Shown one piece after another: positions 54,101 to 64,000 of a stretch of 64,000 bases of DNA (positions are counted from its first letter, which is position 1; each line of letters starts with the position of its first letter). The notes under the pieces were generated by a model, which was given only the letters and a program-made list of their open reading frames with translations, did no database searches and had not been told where the DNA came from. Location: assembly GCA_964007475.1 (NCBI GenBank), contig OZ023274.1, positions 8,246,001-8,310,000 of the forward strand, in the 5' to 3' direction. The translations under genes were made by a program, and so were the position numbers. Source of the DNA: Hybos culiciformis. Taxonomy: Eukaryota; Arthropoda; Insecta; Diptera; Hybotidae.

Positions 54101-54546
54101 ATATTAAATTATTATTAAAAAAAAAAGAAAATATTTTTTTTTAATTTTAATTTGAAAAAAACCGACAAACAAAATAAAAAGCTTAGAAAAAGCACAATTA
54201 TTTTACATACATTTATCTCTTTCTGATTTTATCTTTTCTTGGATGTGATAGACGAAACTAAAGCGTAGATGAAAAGAAATTTTAATCGGCTTCGCTCTAA
54301 AAAATTAGTTAATGCATTTATTTCATTTTACAGCGGCGTCAGTCAAAAAATCCCTCGGCTTCAAAATTTGCAATCAAATTTTTTACCGAATTAATGACAC
54401 ACATTTTATTTTTAATAAATTTTTTAACAATTTATTACAAAAGAACCAAAAATTTAATTTTGTTGTATGTATTTTATCGAAAAAATTGTTTTCTCTTAAA
54501 TTAATCATAGTGTAAACATTGCCATTTAATTGATGCGACTCGATTA

Positions 54547-54553
54547 TTCAGTG
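54547..54553 (+). promoter_or_regulatory. possible initiator (TTCAGTG) of eIF1
   Basis: A TCAGT core, the usual arthropod initiator, lies 240 bases before the eIF1 ATG in a less A+T-rich stretch followed by GAGCGAGCGAG. The position is plausible for a transcription start, but a five-base match is weak evidence. Confidence 0.25.
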
Positions 54554-54790
54554 AGCGAGCGAGATTAAATTTAAGTTACAAAAAAACAAAGTGAGTTGAT
54601 TTAACATTATTTTTCATTAACTCAATCAGCTGACAGTCATTTGAAAATTTTTTGTGTCAAAAAAATTAAAAAAGCCAAAAAAATCCTTTAGAAAAATAAA
54701 TTCGAGTGCGTGAAATATAAAAAAAAAAAGAAATTTCAAATTCTTATCGAGTAGATTTATTTTTTGGCTTGCTGCTTTGTTTTTAATCGT

Positions 54791-54818
54791 ATGTCCATCC
54801 AGAATTTACAAAAATTTG
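54791..54818 (+). CDS. eIF1: eIF1 exon 1
   Basis: The exon encodes MSIQNLQKF plus one base of the Asp codon, then the donor GTAAGT. It is followed by a 996-bp first intron. Confidence 0.95.
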
Positions 54819-56234
54819 GTAAGTTTTTTAAAGAATAACGAAATGGAAATCTTCCACGAAAAATGTGTTTTTACTTTTTATATTTTTTTTTTTTTTTCCA
54901 AAAAAAGCGTAAAAAAATATTCCACCACGCTATTTTCTCTAAAAGTTTGAGTTCACCACAAAAAAATGGCTGACAATGACATTAATAATTTTTTTTTGTG
55001 AACATTCCATTATCTATTTTTCCTATCCTAATTAATTATTAAGAAAATTTAAAAGAGAACAATTTTTATTGAAAATTTTTTATGATTTCGCTAAGAATTT
55101 GAAGAAATTTTCATCTACTTTTTGTAGATTTGTAGATTGATTGAACCATTTAACTAATTCATTCAATTGTGGAAAATTTATATTTGTGACGTCATCACAT
55201 TGTGAGTCACAAATAAAAAAAATGTTTTGATGAAATTTTGTTCACGTCATTAAATTAGAATGAAAAAAAAATGAAAAATAGAAACGCAACACAAAGTGAA
55301 ATTGGTTTAAGATTTGGAATGTTGGATGCTCAAAAGTAATTGCACCTTAGTTTTTTTTTTTGTATTTTTCGAAACAAAAAGAAAATACCTAAAATTTCAA
55401 TTGACACAATAGAAACTTTTTTTGATAACACGAACAATAATATATCGTTATATAGGTAGGTTCCTTCTACGCAGTTTGATTTGATTTTTTAAATTTTATT
55501 TGAGTACTACACTAGCCTGGCCGTCTTCTCATAATTTTAGACAAAACTATCTAATTTATTGGATGAACTGTGAAAGATATCAAAATTTTGATTGACATTA
55601 AATAAACTCGGTAGGTACCTGTCTGTTTACCCACGTGTATTCAATTTTGAATTAAGAACTGACTTTATTCAATTGCCAAATTCTTTGTTCTGCGGCAAAA
55701 TTATGAATTTATCATTAAATAATTTTATAACCAAACACTAATATAATATTATTCATATTTCTAGAAAAAAAAAAAAATATATATTAAAGAAATTATGTAA
55801 TTATATAATTTTAGACCCCTTTGCTGATGCAACTAAGGGCGCTGATCTTAATGTTCAAGACGGTCTTGTTCATATAAGAATCCAGCAGAGAAATGGTCGC
55901 AAAACATTAACTACAGTTCAGGGACTTTCGACTGATTACGATTTAAAAAAAATTGTTCGAGCATGTAAAAAGGTATGTTATTTTTTGAAAATTGTTGGTG
56001 TTTAATTTTTTAACAAAAAATATTGTTTTTTTTTTTATTTTTCCTAAAATGTTCAAATAATTAATTATTATATATTTTCAATTGTAGGAGTTTGCATGCA
56101 ACGGCACCGTAATAGAGCATCCAGAATACGGAGAAGTCTTACAACTCCAAGGTGATCAAAGGGAGAACATTTGTCAGTGGCTAACTAAATCTGGTTTAGC
56201 AAAATCAGATCAATTGAAAGTCCACGGTTTCTAA
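54791..56234 (+). CDS. eIF1: translation initiation factor eIF1 (SUI1 family), spliced, complete
   Basis: The exons are 54791-54818, 55815-55972 and 56088-56234 (333 nt, 110 residues plus stop). eIF1 binds near the P site of the 40S subunit in the 43S complex, promotes scanning and enforces AUG stringency. The N-terminus MSIQNLQKFDPFADA and the C-terminus DQLKVHGF are family hallmarks. The SUI1 core runs from about residue 25 to 105 and includes the basic QQRNGRKTLT loop and the YDLKKIVRACKKEFACNG segment. The length matches other insect eIF1 proteins and nothing is missing. The start is certain because the encoded N-terminus is the canonical one. Its context is poor (C at -3, T at +4), which suits the autoregulation known for eIF1. 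Confidence 0.97.
54819..55814 (+). other. eIF1 intron 1
   Basis: This 996-bp intron has no coding signal. It contains the TGACGTCA palindrome inside a 9-bp inverted repeat at 55182-55214, listed separately. Confidence 0.85.
55182..55214. promoter_or_regulatory. inverted repeat holding a CRE-like TGACGTCA site
   Basis: ATTTGTGAC (55182-55190) and GTCACAAAT (55206-55214) are perfect inverted repeats. TGACGTCA, the CREB/ATF palindrome, lies at 55187-55194 and overlaps the left arm. Its place in the first intron of a housekeeping gene would suit an intronic enhancer; function is inferred only. Confidence 0.35.
55815..55972 (+). CDS. eIF1: eIF1 exon 2
   Basis: The exon lies between ATAATTTTAG and GTATGT. 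It encodes residues 10-62, covering the flexible N-terminal tail and the first half of the SUI1 fold, and leaves in phase 0. Confidence 0.96.
56088..56234 (+). CDS. eIF1: eIF1 exon 3
   Basis: The exon begins after TCAATTGTAG, encodes residues 63-110 and ends at TAA (56232-56234). The intron before it is only 115 bp. Confidence 0.96.
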   Translation, partial: EFACNGTVIEHPEYGEVLQLQGDQRENICQWLTKSGLAKSDQLKVHGF

Positions 56235-59200
56235 AAAAGAATTCAATTTATGATTAAAAATAAAATTATATTCTTAATTAATTTGAAACAAAAAACTTTT
56301 TTTTTTTTCATTTTATTTGTAAATTTTAAAGAAAAATTATATTTGAAAAATAATTAATTTTTAAGAATTATTAAAATTTTTATTAAAATTCTAATTTTTA
56401 TTTTTTTTTTTTTTTTTTGCAAATCCATCTGTTAACTCTGTTTGTAAGTTAGAAAAGTAAAAGAGAAATTTATGTAAAATCAAAACAAAGCAAAAAATTA
56501 TAGAGACGGAATTAAAAATTAAATGCCTAAAATTTCGCCTTAAAGACTATTTCGAAACTAAAAAAAAAAACTCAATGAATATTTTCCATAAACCGAGGTA
56601 GCAAATGATCTTGAAGGATTTTTGTTCAAATTATGTATTTTTATGCAAATAAAAAGCGGAAAAAAAAAATTAAAATGATTTGGTCAATAATTAAATAAAT
56701 CGTATTATTGTAATTATAACAGGATTGGAAATAATTACTTATAATTTTTTGATTTATAAACTAAGTTAGAAAGTATGTATTTGATATCAATAATCCCGTA
56801 TCTGATATAAGTTCACTTTTATTCGTTTCATTTTGGAGATGAAGAAAAAAATTTAAATGAAATTCTCTAACAAAAATAATTATTTTCAATTCCTGTGCAT
56901 TAAGGGATAACAAATATTGTGTAATACTTTTTTATATCGCTTAGATCGTATTTGTTAAACCGTGCTTTTTTGTTTTTAATCGATATTATTGTTATTATTT
57001 GTAACAGTTGTATGTCTCATATTTAATTATGTTCAAACTCATTTTTTTTTTTAAGTTCAGAAGTTCTCAAATTAGTACCAAAAACAGATTTGAAATTGGT
57101 TATAAAATTTATAAAAGGTTTTGAATTATAATTGGGATTGACTAAGGAAAATATTGTCCTAAAACTCTGTAAACTATATAAGACTCTTATTTCCCAAAAA
57201 GACTCTACACATCTTTATTTTACTATTAAAATAAAGATAAATTAAAAAATATATATATTTTTGTTATTCCATAATATTCTCTTTTATTTCCTAATTAATT
57301 TTTTGATCATTTTTTTTTTCAAATTGTTTCAAACAAAGTATATCTTACTTTTGACTAATAACATGTTTAAAATGTATAATTTTTATAAAAAAAAAATAAT
57401 ATATTCAATAGAAATAATTAAATAAATGCTTAAATAAACAAATACTTTAGAAATTAAAACAAATTTAAGAATAAAATTATAAATTTTTTAAATAAATTCT
57501 TTATTTTTGTTTGAATTTTTAGGACAAAAAGTTCTCAACTTAACATTATTATTAATTCGTCAAAGGCAGTTGGTAAATTAATAAATTTTATTTGAAATTT
57601 TTTCAAGAATAAATGCCATTAGGTAATAGAGTTACACCTTTATCTTTAATACAACTAAAATGTTCATAATGTTGTATGGATACATTATGTTAACTATGTC
57701 CATTGTTATTCTAAATATAAGATAATAATATAAGTGTGACGACGACTACTTACTGATTCAGGAAACAAATTAATAAAAAATCTGTCATATAATAATGCCG
57801 TTCCTAATTTTAATAAGTTCGTTCTTGCTATTTTTTTATTTGACGACAAAAAAAATAATTAAATTAAGGGGTAACTTTTTTTTTTGACATTTAGTAAGTT
57901 AACAATGAGCATGATCAAAATTTGCTTGTTGCATTTTCTCTATATATTCAAAAACCCTATAATAAAAATCATAATTCATAAATTTTTAGTTTCAGAATAA
58001 AAAAAAAAATAAATACACCTAGTTGAAATTTCGCCTTTGTCTTGTATTTACAAAAATATTAAAAAAAAAACGAGCTAACAATTAGAAGGACGTGAAAAAT
58101 AACAACAGCTGTTTTTCGATTTTTTATTTCTATTTTTTTTTTTACGAGTTTTAAAAAATTAAATACTTTTAGAAAACTTTATTAACATTTCAAATAATCA
58201 TAATGTACTTATATATAAATATTTTTTAACTTTTTTTTATTAAATAAAAAATGAAAACATCTTTAATAAAATAATAAATTTTAGATTTTTTTTTGGGAAA
58301 ATATTATATATAAGTAGGTAGTAGGTACCTACATAAAATGTTATATATTTTTTGGAATGAGAAATAAAAAATTAATGGTTAATATTTTTTTTTTTTTGCA
58401 TTGAAAGTAAACATTTACCATATTGAAGTTATAACTAACTAACTACCTGTAGTTTTAAAATCATATAAAATTTAGCAAGAATACTACTTGTAGGCGATAT
58501 TTTTGTATTAATTAATCTAAAATTTATGTAAAATAAATTTGAGAATTATTGTTAGGAAAAAGGGAAAAATTTTGAAACTAAATTTGATTACGTGGCTTGA
58601 AATATAAGTTTTTTGAAACTTTTTATTAAATGAATTAAAACAAAAATTTATGAATATTAAATAATATTATTTTAATTATAAGAATACAATACTAAAATAA
58701 ACTTCTATTTAATTAGCGCGCAATAATTAATTTGAAAATTTTTCTAGTTTTATTTTTTCCCTAACTGAAATATATAAATTTATATATATATTTTCGCATT
58801 AAATTTCACTTTTGTTTAATCATTGAATTATAAAACAACTTTAAAATCCGATTTAAAAAAAATTCTAATCGAAAACTTACTGAATATATATGTATATATA
58901 AATATAAATATCAAAAGCAAAATTGTAGTTGAAAGATACTATGTATTCATTTAATAATCCCTTCAATTTTATAAATGAGCCGTTTATTTTGAAAGTGCTT
59001 TAAGTCCATTTGTTCTTGTATTGAGATATTTAAGGTTTTGTGTTTGAATTGATTTAAAAATATACATTAATATTTCCATAAGCTAATTTTCAAGTGTCAA
59101 AATCAAAGCGGTTTTAATGATACTAGACTAAAATTGTTTATAAATAAAAAGAATATATACTATTGTGCTTATTGTTATCATTAACTATTTTTTTTTTTAA

Positions 59201-59520
59201 AATTGACTTAAACCACTTTCAAAATAAACGGCTCAAATAAAGAATCAAAATTCAAAAACAACATTAAGTATATCAATATTTAATAAGTTTTAATAAAAAT
59301 CACTATTTTTATGTATCTTTAAATAGACATAATAAGATATAATTATTAACAAAAAAATATTTTCAATCTTATATTGGTTTTTTGAAAAATAATAAAAATA
59401 ATTATATATATTAATTATTATTTATAATTTGTTTGTTTTTGAAAAAAATTAAAATTATAATATAAATTTGATTGCAACAAGACAAAAAAAAGTTAAATTT
59501 CATAATTATAATAAAAGTAA
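56235..59520. other. intergenic region between eIF1 and the unidentified gene
   Basis: Contains the eIF1 3' end, long T runs and a GTAGGTAGTAGGTACCTACA palindrome at about 58315-58334. No coding sequence is seen on either strand. Confidence 0.65.
56259..56264 (+). terminator. candidate polyadenylation signal of eIF1
   Basis: AATAAA begins 25 bases after the eIF1 stop codon. Another copy lies at 56648-56653. Use of the first would give a very short 3' UTR. Confidence 0.3.
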
Positions 59521-61210
59521 ATGGCTATTAAAAAATATAACAGAATACCAAATTCTTCCATAAATAATTCAAAAAAATTTAATTACAAAAAAACAACAAA
59601 GAATTTAAATAATAAAAAATTATATAATGTCAATGAAAATGTCAATGAAATTAATAGAATTGTAAATGAAAACTCATCTCAATCACGAGGTATCTATCTA
59701 TATTTATAATTTATTATTTGATTTTATTTTTAATTTAATTAAAATCTTACAAATAAATAAATTTTGTATTTCAGAAGTTATTCAAATTTATTTAGATGAA
59801 AAAAGTTCGTACATTTTAAATGTCTTCAATTGTAGATGTTTAATTATTCAAAAAGTAAGTAATTCATTAGTAACATATAATAAATGTTTAAGATTTATGT
59901 GTCTTTAATGTTTGAATTTTGATTTTTTTAAATTTATAATTTAAATAATAAAAATTTATAAATTTATAATTTAAAAATGAAATAATATTTATACCTAATT
60001 AAATTTGCACCATTAAAGATGCTTGAAGTTTTTAAATTCGTACAATGCAATAGCATCGCATGATTAAGAACAATATTCTTATAATTAATAAGCTTCAGAT
60101 TAATTTAATTGCAAGCATCTAATAAATTTACAAATATAGGTAGGTACTCCATATTTCAAAACAGGTTTTGGAACATTAGAATAATAAATTAAAATTAATA
60201 ATAATTACTTACCTTAATTATCAATATCTGAAAAAAAAAATTTTCAAGTTATTGATATTTAGTAATAATAAATTTAATATTTATAAAATGATAATGTACA
60301 TTTTTTTACTTTCTAGATTTCCCAAGAAATCTCAATACAAAAATTGGGTAATCTTCGATCCAAAAACAACGTTTATTTGTTGAGTGATTTAAGAAAAATG
60401 TATTACACTGATGGGTATCATAGGTAATTTAAAAAAATATATACACTTATTTTTCCCGTTTGTAGTAAAATTTAAGGATTTTTTAGCCTCTGGGTGAAAA
60501 ATAAAAATATGTTTCGGTAAAACGACAATGCCGGTTAAACTTTTTGACAGTAATTCTGTTTTAATTCATGAAGTTGTTGCCAAAAATATTCATTTTTTTT
60601 TTTCAATTATGAACATCGCTCGACCCAATCAAAAATTTTTAAAACGATCATAAAAATTTACAAGTTATAACTTATTATTAACTTTAAGACTCAATCATTA
60701 ATATTGATTATTAAAATTAAGTTTTCTTTTTTGTTGCATAGTACCTAGATACCTAATATATAGTACCTAGATACCTAATATCAAAAAGTATCAATCCTTT
60801 TCTGGTATCTAGTTCCTTAAGTATCTCTCTTACAATGTCTTGGTACGTTTAATTAAATTTCATAATTTTCATAAAAGTTAGATAAAATTCAGAATAAAAT
60901 TAAAATCTTCTTTTTTTTTTGTCTTATAATTTCAACAAACAGTGCACAGACATGCTGGGAACAATTTATATTACCATCTTGTACGTCTTCAACAAACTCA
61001 CAAGGTTAGTATAATTTTTTTCTATTTTCGCAATATTAAATGGCCCCAAACACTTAAATTTTAAAAATAAATAAAATAAAATAAAAATAGGACTTTAAAA
61101 TTATAAATTGTTTAATAAAAAATTTGATTAAAAAAAAAAACAAAATTTCAGTTTTATCTGCCGCCAAAAACTATTGGATTTCTCTCACTGCTTTCACTAC
61201 CTTCGCCTAA
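59521..61210 (+). CDS. unidentified five-exon gene, 158 aa
   Basis: The exons are 59521-59689, 59775-59854, 60317-60423, 60943-61004 and 61152-61210. They join in frame (477 nt including TAA), with acceptors ending TTTCAG, TTTCTAG, AAACAG and TTTCAG and donors GTATCT, GTAAGT, GTAATT and GTTAGT. An in-frame TAA lies directly before the ATG. Residues 1-56 are a K/N-rich, low-complexity basic tail. Residues 57-118 look globular (VIQIYLDEKSSYILNVF, then YLLSDLRKMYYTDGYH). The C-terminus (WEQFILPS, then NYWISLTAF) is aromatic-rich. I see no signal peptide, membrane segment or family motif, and I do not recognise the protein. Exon order and phase support a real gene, but the last two exons are less certain than exons 2 and 3. 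Confidence 0.55.
59775..59854 (+). CDS. unidentified gene, exon 2
   Basis: The exon is framed by GTATTTCAG and the perfect donor GTAAGT. It encodes VIQIYLDEKSSYILNVF and continues through two cysteines, with no stop in frame. It is one of the two best-supported exons of this gene. Confidence 0.6.
59855..60316 (+). other. intron 2 of the unidentified gene
   Basis: A 462-bp A+T-rich intron with a TAGGTAGGTAC stretch at about 60138. Nothing else is recognised. Confidence 0.5.
60317..60423 (+). CDS. unidentified gene, exon 3
   Basis: The exon is framed by TTTACTTTCTAG and GTAATT. It is open only in the frame passed on from exon 2 (both other forward frames contain stops), which is good evidence for coding. 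Confidence 0.6.
60424..60942 (+). other. intron 3 of the unidentified gene, with a 22-bp tandem duplication
   Basis: This 519-bp intron carries TAGTACCTAGATACCTAATA twice (60739-60758 and 60761-60780), exact at a 22-base period. Confidence 0.5.
60943..61004 (+). CDS. unidentified gene, exon 4
   Basis: The exon is framed by ATTTCAACAAACAG and GTTAGT and is read as SAQTCWEQFILPSC onward. It is open in all three forward frames, so the reading depends on the phase inherited from exon 3. Confidence 0.5.
61152..61210 (+). CDS. unidentified gene, last coding exon
   Basis: The exon begins after AAAATTTCAG. In the inherited phase it ends at TAA (61208-61210). AATAAA follows at 61239-61244. A second frame stays open beyond this stop to a GTAAGA donor-like site at 61245, so an alternative splice form cannot be excluded. 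Confidence 0.45.
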
Positions 61211-61238
61211 GGTTTCCGTATTAGATTTTTTTAATAGA

Positions 61239-61244
61239 AATAAA
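61239..61244 (+). terminator. candidate polyadenylation signal of the unidentified gene
   Basis: AATAAA lies 29 bases after the stop codon. It overlaps a donor-like AAAAGTAAGA site. Confidence 0.3.
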
Positions 61245-62169
61245 AGTAAGAACGATATTAAATTTATATTTTTTTTATTTTAATTATTTTCATTACATTT
61301 TTATATTTTTAAATAAATTTATCTCCCAAAAATATTCCGTATGTATTTTGTTATTGTAATTAAAATTCAAAAATACTTAAGAAAATTTTTTTTGTGGCTC
61401 GTATTTTAGATAACTACTACGTAACTTCAGCTTTAAATTTATTATTATTTCCGTTTCTTGACAGTTCCAGATACGCTGTACTTAAATTTATTTTTGTTTA
61501 TTTGGCAACACCATCAGTTTGTCGTGAATTTTTTCTCTCGTTGTGTCTCCACAGTAAAATCAAAAAAAAAAAATTAATTTAAAATCTGAAAAAAAAAATT
61601 CTAATTTTTTTTTTTTTTAATTCAGTGATTAAAAATCAAATTAATTTAATTTAATTATATAAAAATAAAGAAATTATAAAATTCAGAACATAAATTTTCC
61701 ATATTTGGAAGAAAAATTAATTCTGTTGCACTGTCATTGTAAAAAGAAAAAAAAAAAGAAAAAGAAAAATTTTCACTTTTTTTTTTCTCTATTCCGCATT
61801 TATTTTTAAAATCGAACAAAAAAAAAAAAAAATTATTAACTTTCTTTGAAATTTTATAAAATTAAAAAAATATAAATTATTGGATTTTTTTTTTTTATTT
61901 AATACGGACAAAATGACGGAAAGATTTTATTTTCTTTAAAAGTAAAATAATTATAAAAGTTTTATATATCTACCTAGTTAATGAAAATAAAAAATTAACA
62001 AAAGAAATAGGATTTTTTTTTAGATTGATCAAAAAAATCTTTTTTCAATACCTACGAAAAAAAAAAAACTAGGGTGAAATTTTATTGCAGACGGAAACGT
62101 TTTTGTGATTAGATGGCGGGTGTTTTTTTTTTTTAATAAGTCAATATGATGACAGCTATTGTTATTGAC

Positions 62170-62460
62170 AAGGAACCTAGGTACCTACCTAAGTAGGTTA
62201 CATCATTATAGATAGGTATAGGTATCTTATATAAAAAAGAAAGAAATCGAAAGAGAAGTTTCCTATTAAAGTTAAATAGAACGTAGTGAGGTCAGTTTAA
62301 TCGTGACATCATTATTTATGATACCTACCTATATCTTCATCACTATATTTTCCAAAGTAGGGTAGGTACCTACCTATACCCTTGGTAACTTTATAGTGCC
62401 TGTGGTACATACTTACCTATACCTATTCTTGAAAAATGTATTAGGTATCTTATCTGCCTA
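62170..62460. repeat. cluster of TACCTA / TAGGTA repeats and palindromes
   Basis: Several degenerate units occur, including CCTAGGTACCTACCTAAG (about 62176), TAGGTATAGGTATC (about 62214), GATACCTACCTATATC (about 62320) and GGTAGGTACCTACC (62361-62374). Such degenerate self-complementary repeats are scattered in several insect genomes. Shorter examples lie at about 58315, 60138 and 62870. Confidence 0.6.
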
Positions 62461-64000
62461 TACTTAGAGATCTCCCCAATACAAGTATTCTAAATTATGT
62501 AAATATACATATCTAGGATATAGATAGCCATCAAATCCATCAATAGCTTTGACTCTACCAATCTTCTTAGTGCTTCGATAAGCCTTCCATTAAATAAACC
62601 TTAATTTGGTTATTTTTGTAATGTTAAAAAATATCAATGATTTTTCCTGAAAATATTGGAAACTAAAGTTAACATTTCTTAAATAACTCGGTATAGAAAG
62701 AAATAAAAAACCACAATGAAAAATACATGTCGGCATTGAATCAATTAATTTTTCGTACTTTGCATCAGGAAATTTATATCAGGCTTTTGCATATTTTCCC
62801 AAAATTCTTTTCAAAAGTGGAAACCAGCTTATGTTTTCCAATAGATTTTCAGAAAAATTTTGTTAATTAGGTAGGTACCTACATTGGAATGGATTTGTCT
62901 TAAACAAAATAATTCACTAATTATTACTAGAAAATTAGTGAAGTTGATTAAAATTGTCCGAATAGAAAGGGTGTCAAAGATATAAGGTGTTTTTGTTGTT
63001 GACACTTTAAAAGAATTGAATATTTTAATAATTTCAGTTGAGATATTAAGTTGAATGGAAAAATCCACCTTCTTTCACCACCACTGACTGTAATACGCCG
63101 ATATCACTTTTAATGATAACAAATCATTGGTAAAACAATAAGTATAATAAATATTAAAGAAAGATATCAGTTAGGCTTCTAATTATATTATTTTTAAATC
63201 TATCGGTATTTAACATAATATTTGTTTACTCTATTTATTAGTGTTATTTATTTAATATTTACGTTTATTAAAAATAAAAATATAAACACTTATTTATACC
63301 CTATTCATTAATATATAATTATCAATGTAATTAAAATGTAGGTAATAACATTATTTCTGCATACAATGAAAACATCCTCTTATATATAAAAAAATTCAAA
63401 ATCAGGTAGAAAAAAGTTTTTAAATTAAATTTTACCATCATTTTGTTCGATGATATCTAATTAGTTGCAAAGCATAAGTTGAAATTTTAAAATGTTATTC
63501 AATTAAATTAAAAAAAATCTTTTACACCCAAAAAGGCTTAACCGAATAGTAGTAGTAGCATCAATCAAAAGAATAAAAACTTAAAAATTATTTTTAACTT
63601 TATGGAATTTCAAATAATAAAATAGACACTAAATAAAAATAAATTCAATATATTTGAGTATATTATGAGTTTCTTCTTTTTTTTTTTAATTGAGTGAATT
63701 TTGTTTTGCTAGAAGAAAACGAAACATTAAACTTGTCGTCGTCTCGTCACATCATTGAATATTTAAAAGGAATAGAAAAAAAATCACAGGAATTTTATTT
63801 TAGAAATAAAAAATTCTTTAAAGTTTTCTTTGATTAATATTTTTCCAAATTTTAATTGAAAAAAAAAAAAAATTTAATATTAAAAAAAAAATTTTAACAA
63901 AATTGAATTTTCCAATTGAAAAAAAAAAAATAAAATATAATATTAATTAGGCACATGTTTTTTTTTTTTTTTTAATAATTGAATATAAAATATCTATTTA

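Larger units (their letters stand above)
50866..54790. other. 3' UTR of the EF-hand gene and intergenic region before eIF1
   Basis: After the EF-hand stop the sequence is extremely A+T-rich for about 3 kb with no coding signal. It becomes more mixed from about 53940 (GACGGGCCCACAC) and again at 54290-54560, the probable eIF1 promoter and 5' UTR. The short ORFs here are not convincing. Confidence 0.65.
61211..64000. other. region downstream of the unidentified gene
   Basis: From 61390 to 61560 the sequence is richer in G+C (GATACGCTG, TTGGCAACACC, GTGTCTCCAC), as promoters often are in this kind of genome. AGATGGCGGG, a YY1/Pho-like core, follows at about 62112. The CCTAC/GGTAG clusters follow at 62170-62460. 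The ORF on the minus strand at 62829-63068 shows no family features. No gene is called. Confidence 0.5.

Noticed and set aside
61158..61244. Minus-strand coding exon opposite the last exon of the unidentified gene
   Set aside because: The minus frame is protein-like, but no usable acceptor precedes it on that strand, whereas the plus-strand splice sites are good and in phase. It is kept only as an observation.
62829..63068. A 79-codon minus-strand ORF that might be a receptor exon
   Set aside because: It is hydrophobic only in patches, lacks splice sites and a family motif, and is of a length expected by chance in A+T-rich DNA.
1..64000. CRISPR arrays, intact tRNA or rRNA genes, telomeric TTAGG arrays
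   Set aside because: None seen. The short tandem repeats found have no spacers, and the single tRNA-like piece lacks a T arm and a paired acceptor stem.

Overview
The window is eukaryotic nuclear DNA, most likely from an insect. It is extremely A+T-rich (about four fifths A+T by eye), full of A and T homopolymer runs, and has GT-AG introns. The two recognisable proteins look arthropod-like: an eIF1 of 110 residues and a calmodulin-related EF-hand protein that resembles Drosophila CG11638 (recalled from memory, not searched). Palindromic AGGTAGGTACCTACCT-type clusters near the right end are common in several insect genomes. I cannot fix the order. There is no operon structure, no CRISPR array, no rRNA and no intact tRNA.

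Three protein-coding genes are supported, all on the + strand. (1) A calmodulin-like EF-hand gene covers 9901-50865 with introns up to 24.5 kb. Two micro-exons (9901-9942 and 10188-10227) encode one N-terminus. A separate first exon at 24931-24964, inside the large intron, encodes another. Both end in the same splice phase and can join the common exons 34723-34866, 46267-46396, 47797-47945 and 50843-50865. The products would be 175 and 159 residues with four EF-hand positions, the second of which has a degenerate loop. (2) A complete eIF1 (SUI1) gene lies at 54791-56234 in three exons. Its start codon sits in a strikingly poor context, which fits the known autoregulation of eIF1. (3) A five-exon gene of unknown function lies at 59521-61210 (158 residues), supported by good splice sites and unbroken phase.

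The rest is intronic and intergenic DNA with mobile-element remains: a probable Harbinger-like MITE (157-574), a 253-bp terminal-inverted-repeat element (12975-13227), a nested inverted-repeat element (29872-30411), the decayed 3' end of a CR1/L2/Jockey-type LINE on the minus strand (about 37595-38100), a tRNA-like SINE-type fragment (44938-44992), a 200-bp imperfect palindrome beside a 31-bp tandem repeat (15629-16079), and several smaller hairpins and duplications. The most original items are the alternative first exon, the unidentified five-exon gene with its double-open last exon, and the MITEs. I found no convincing wholly new biological system.
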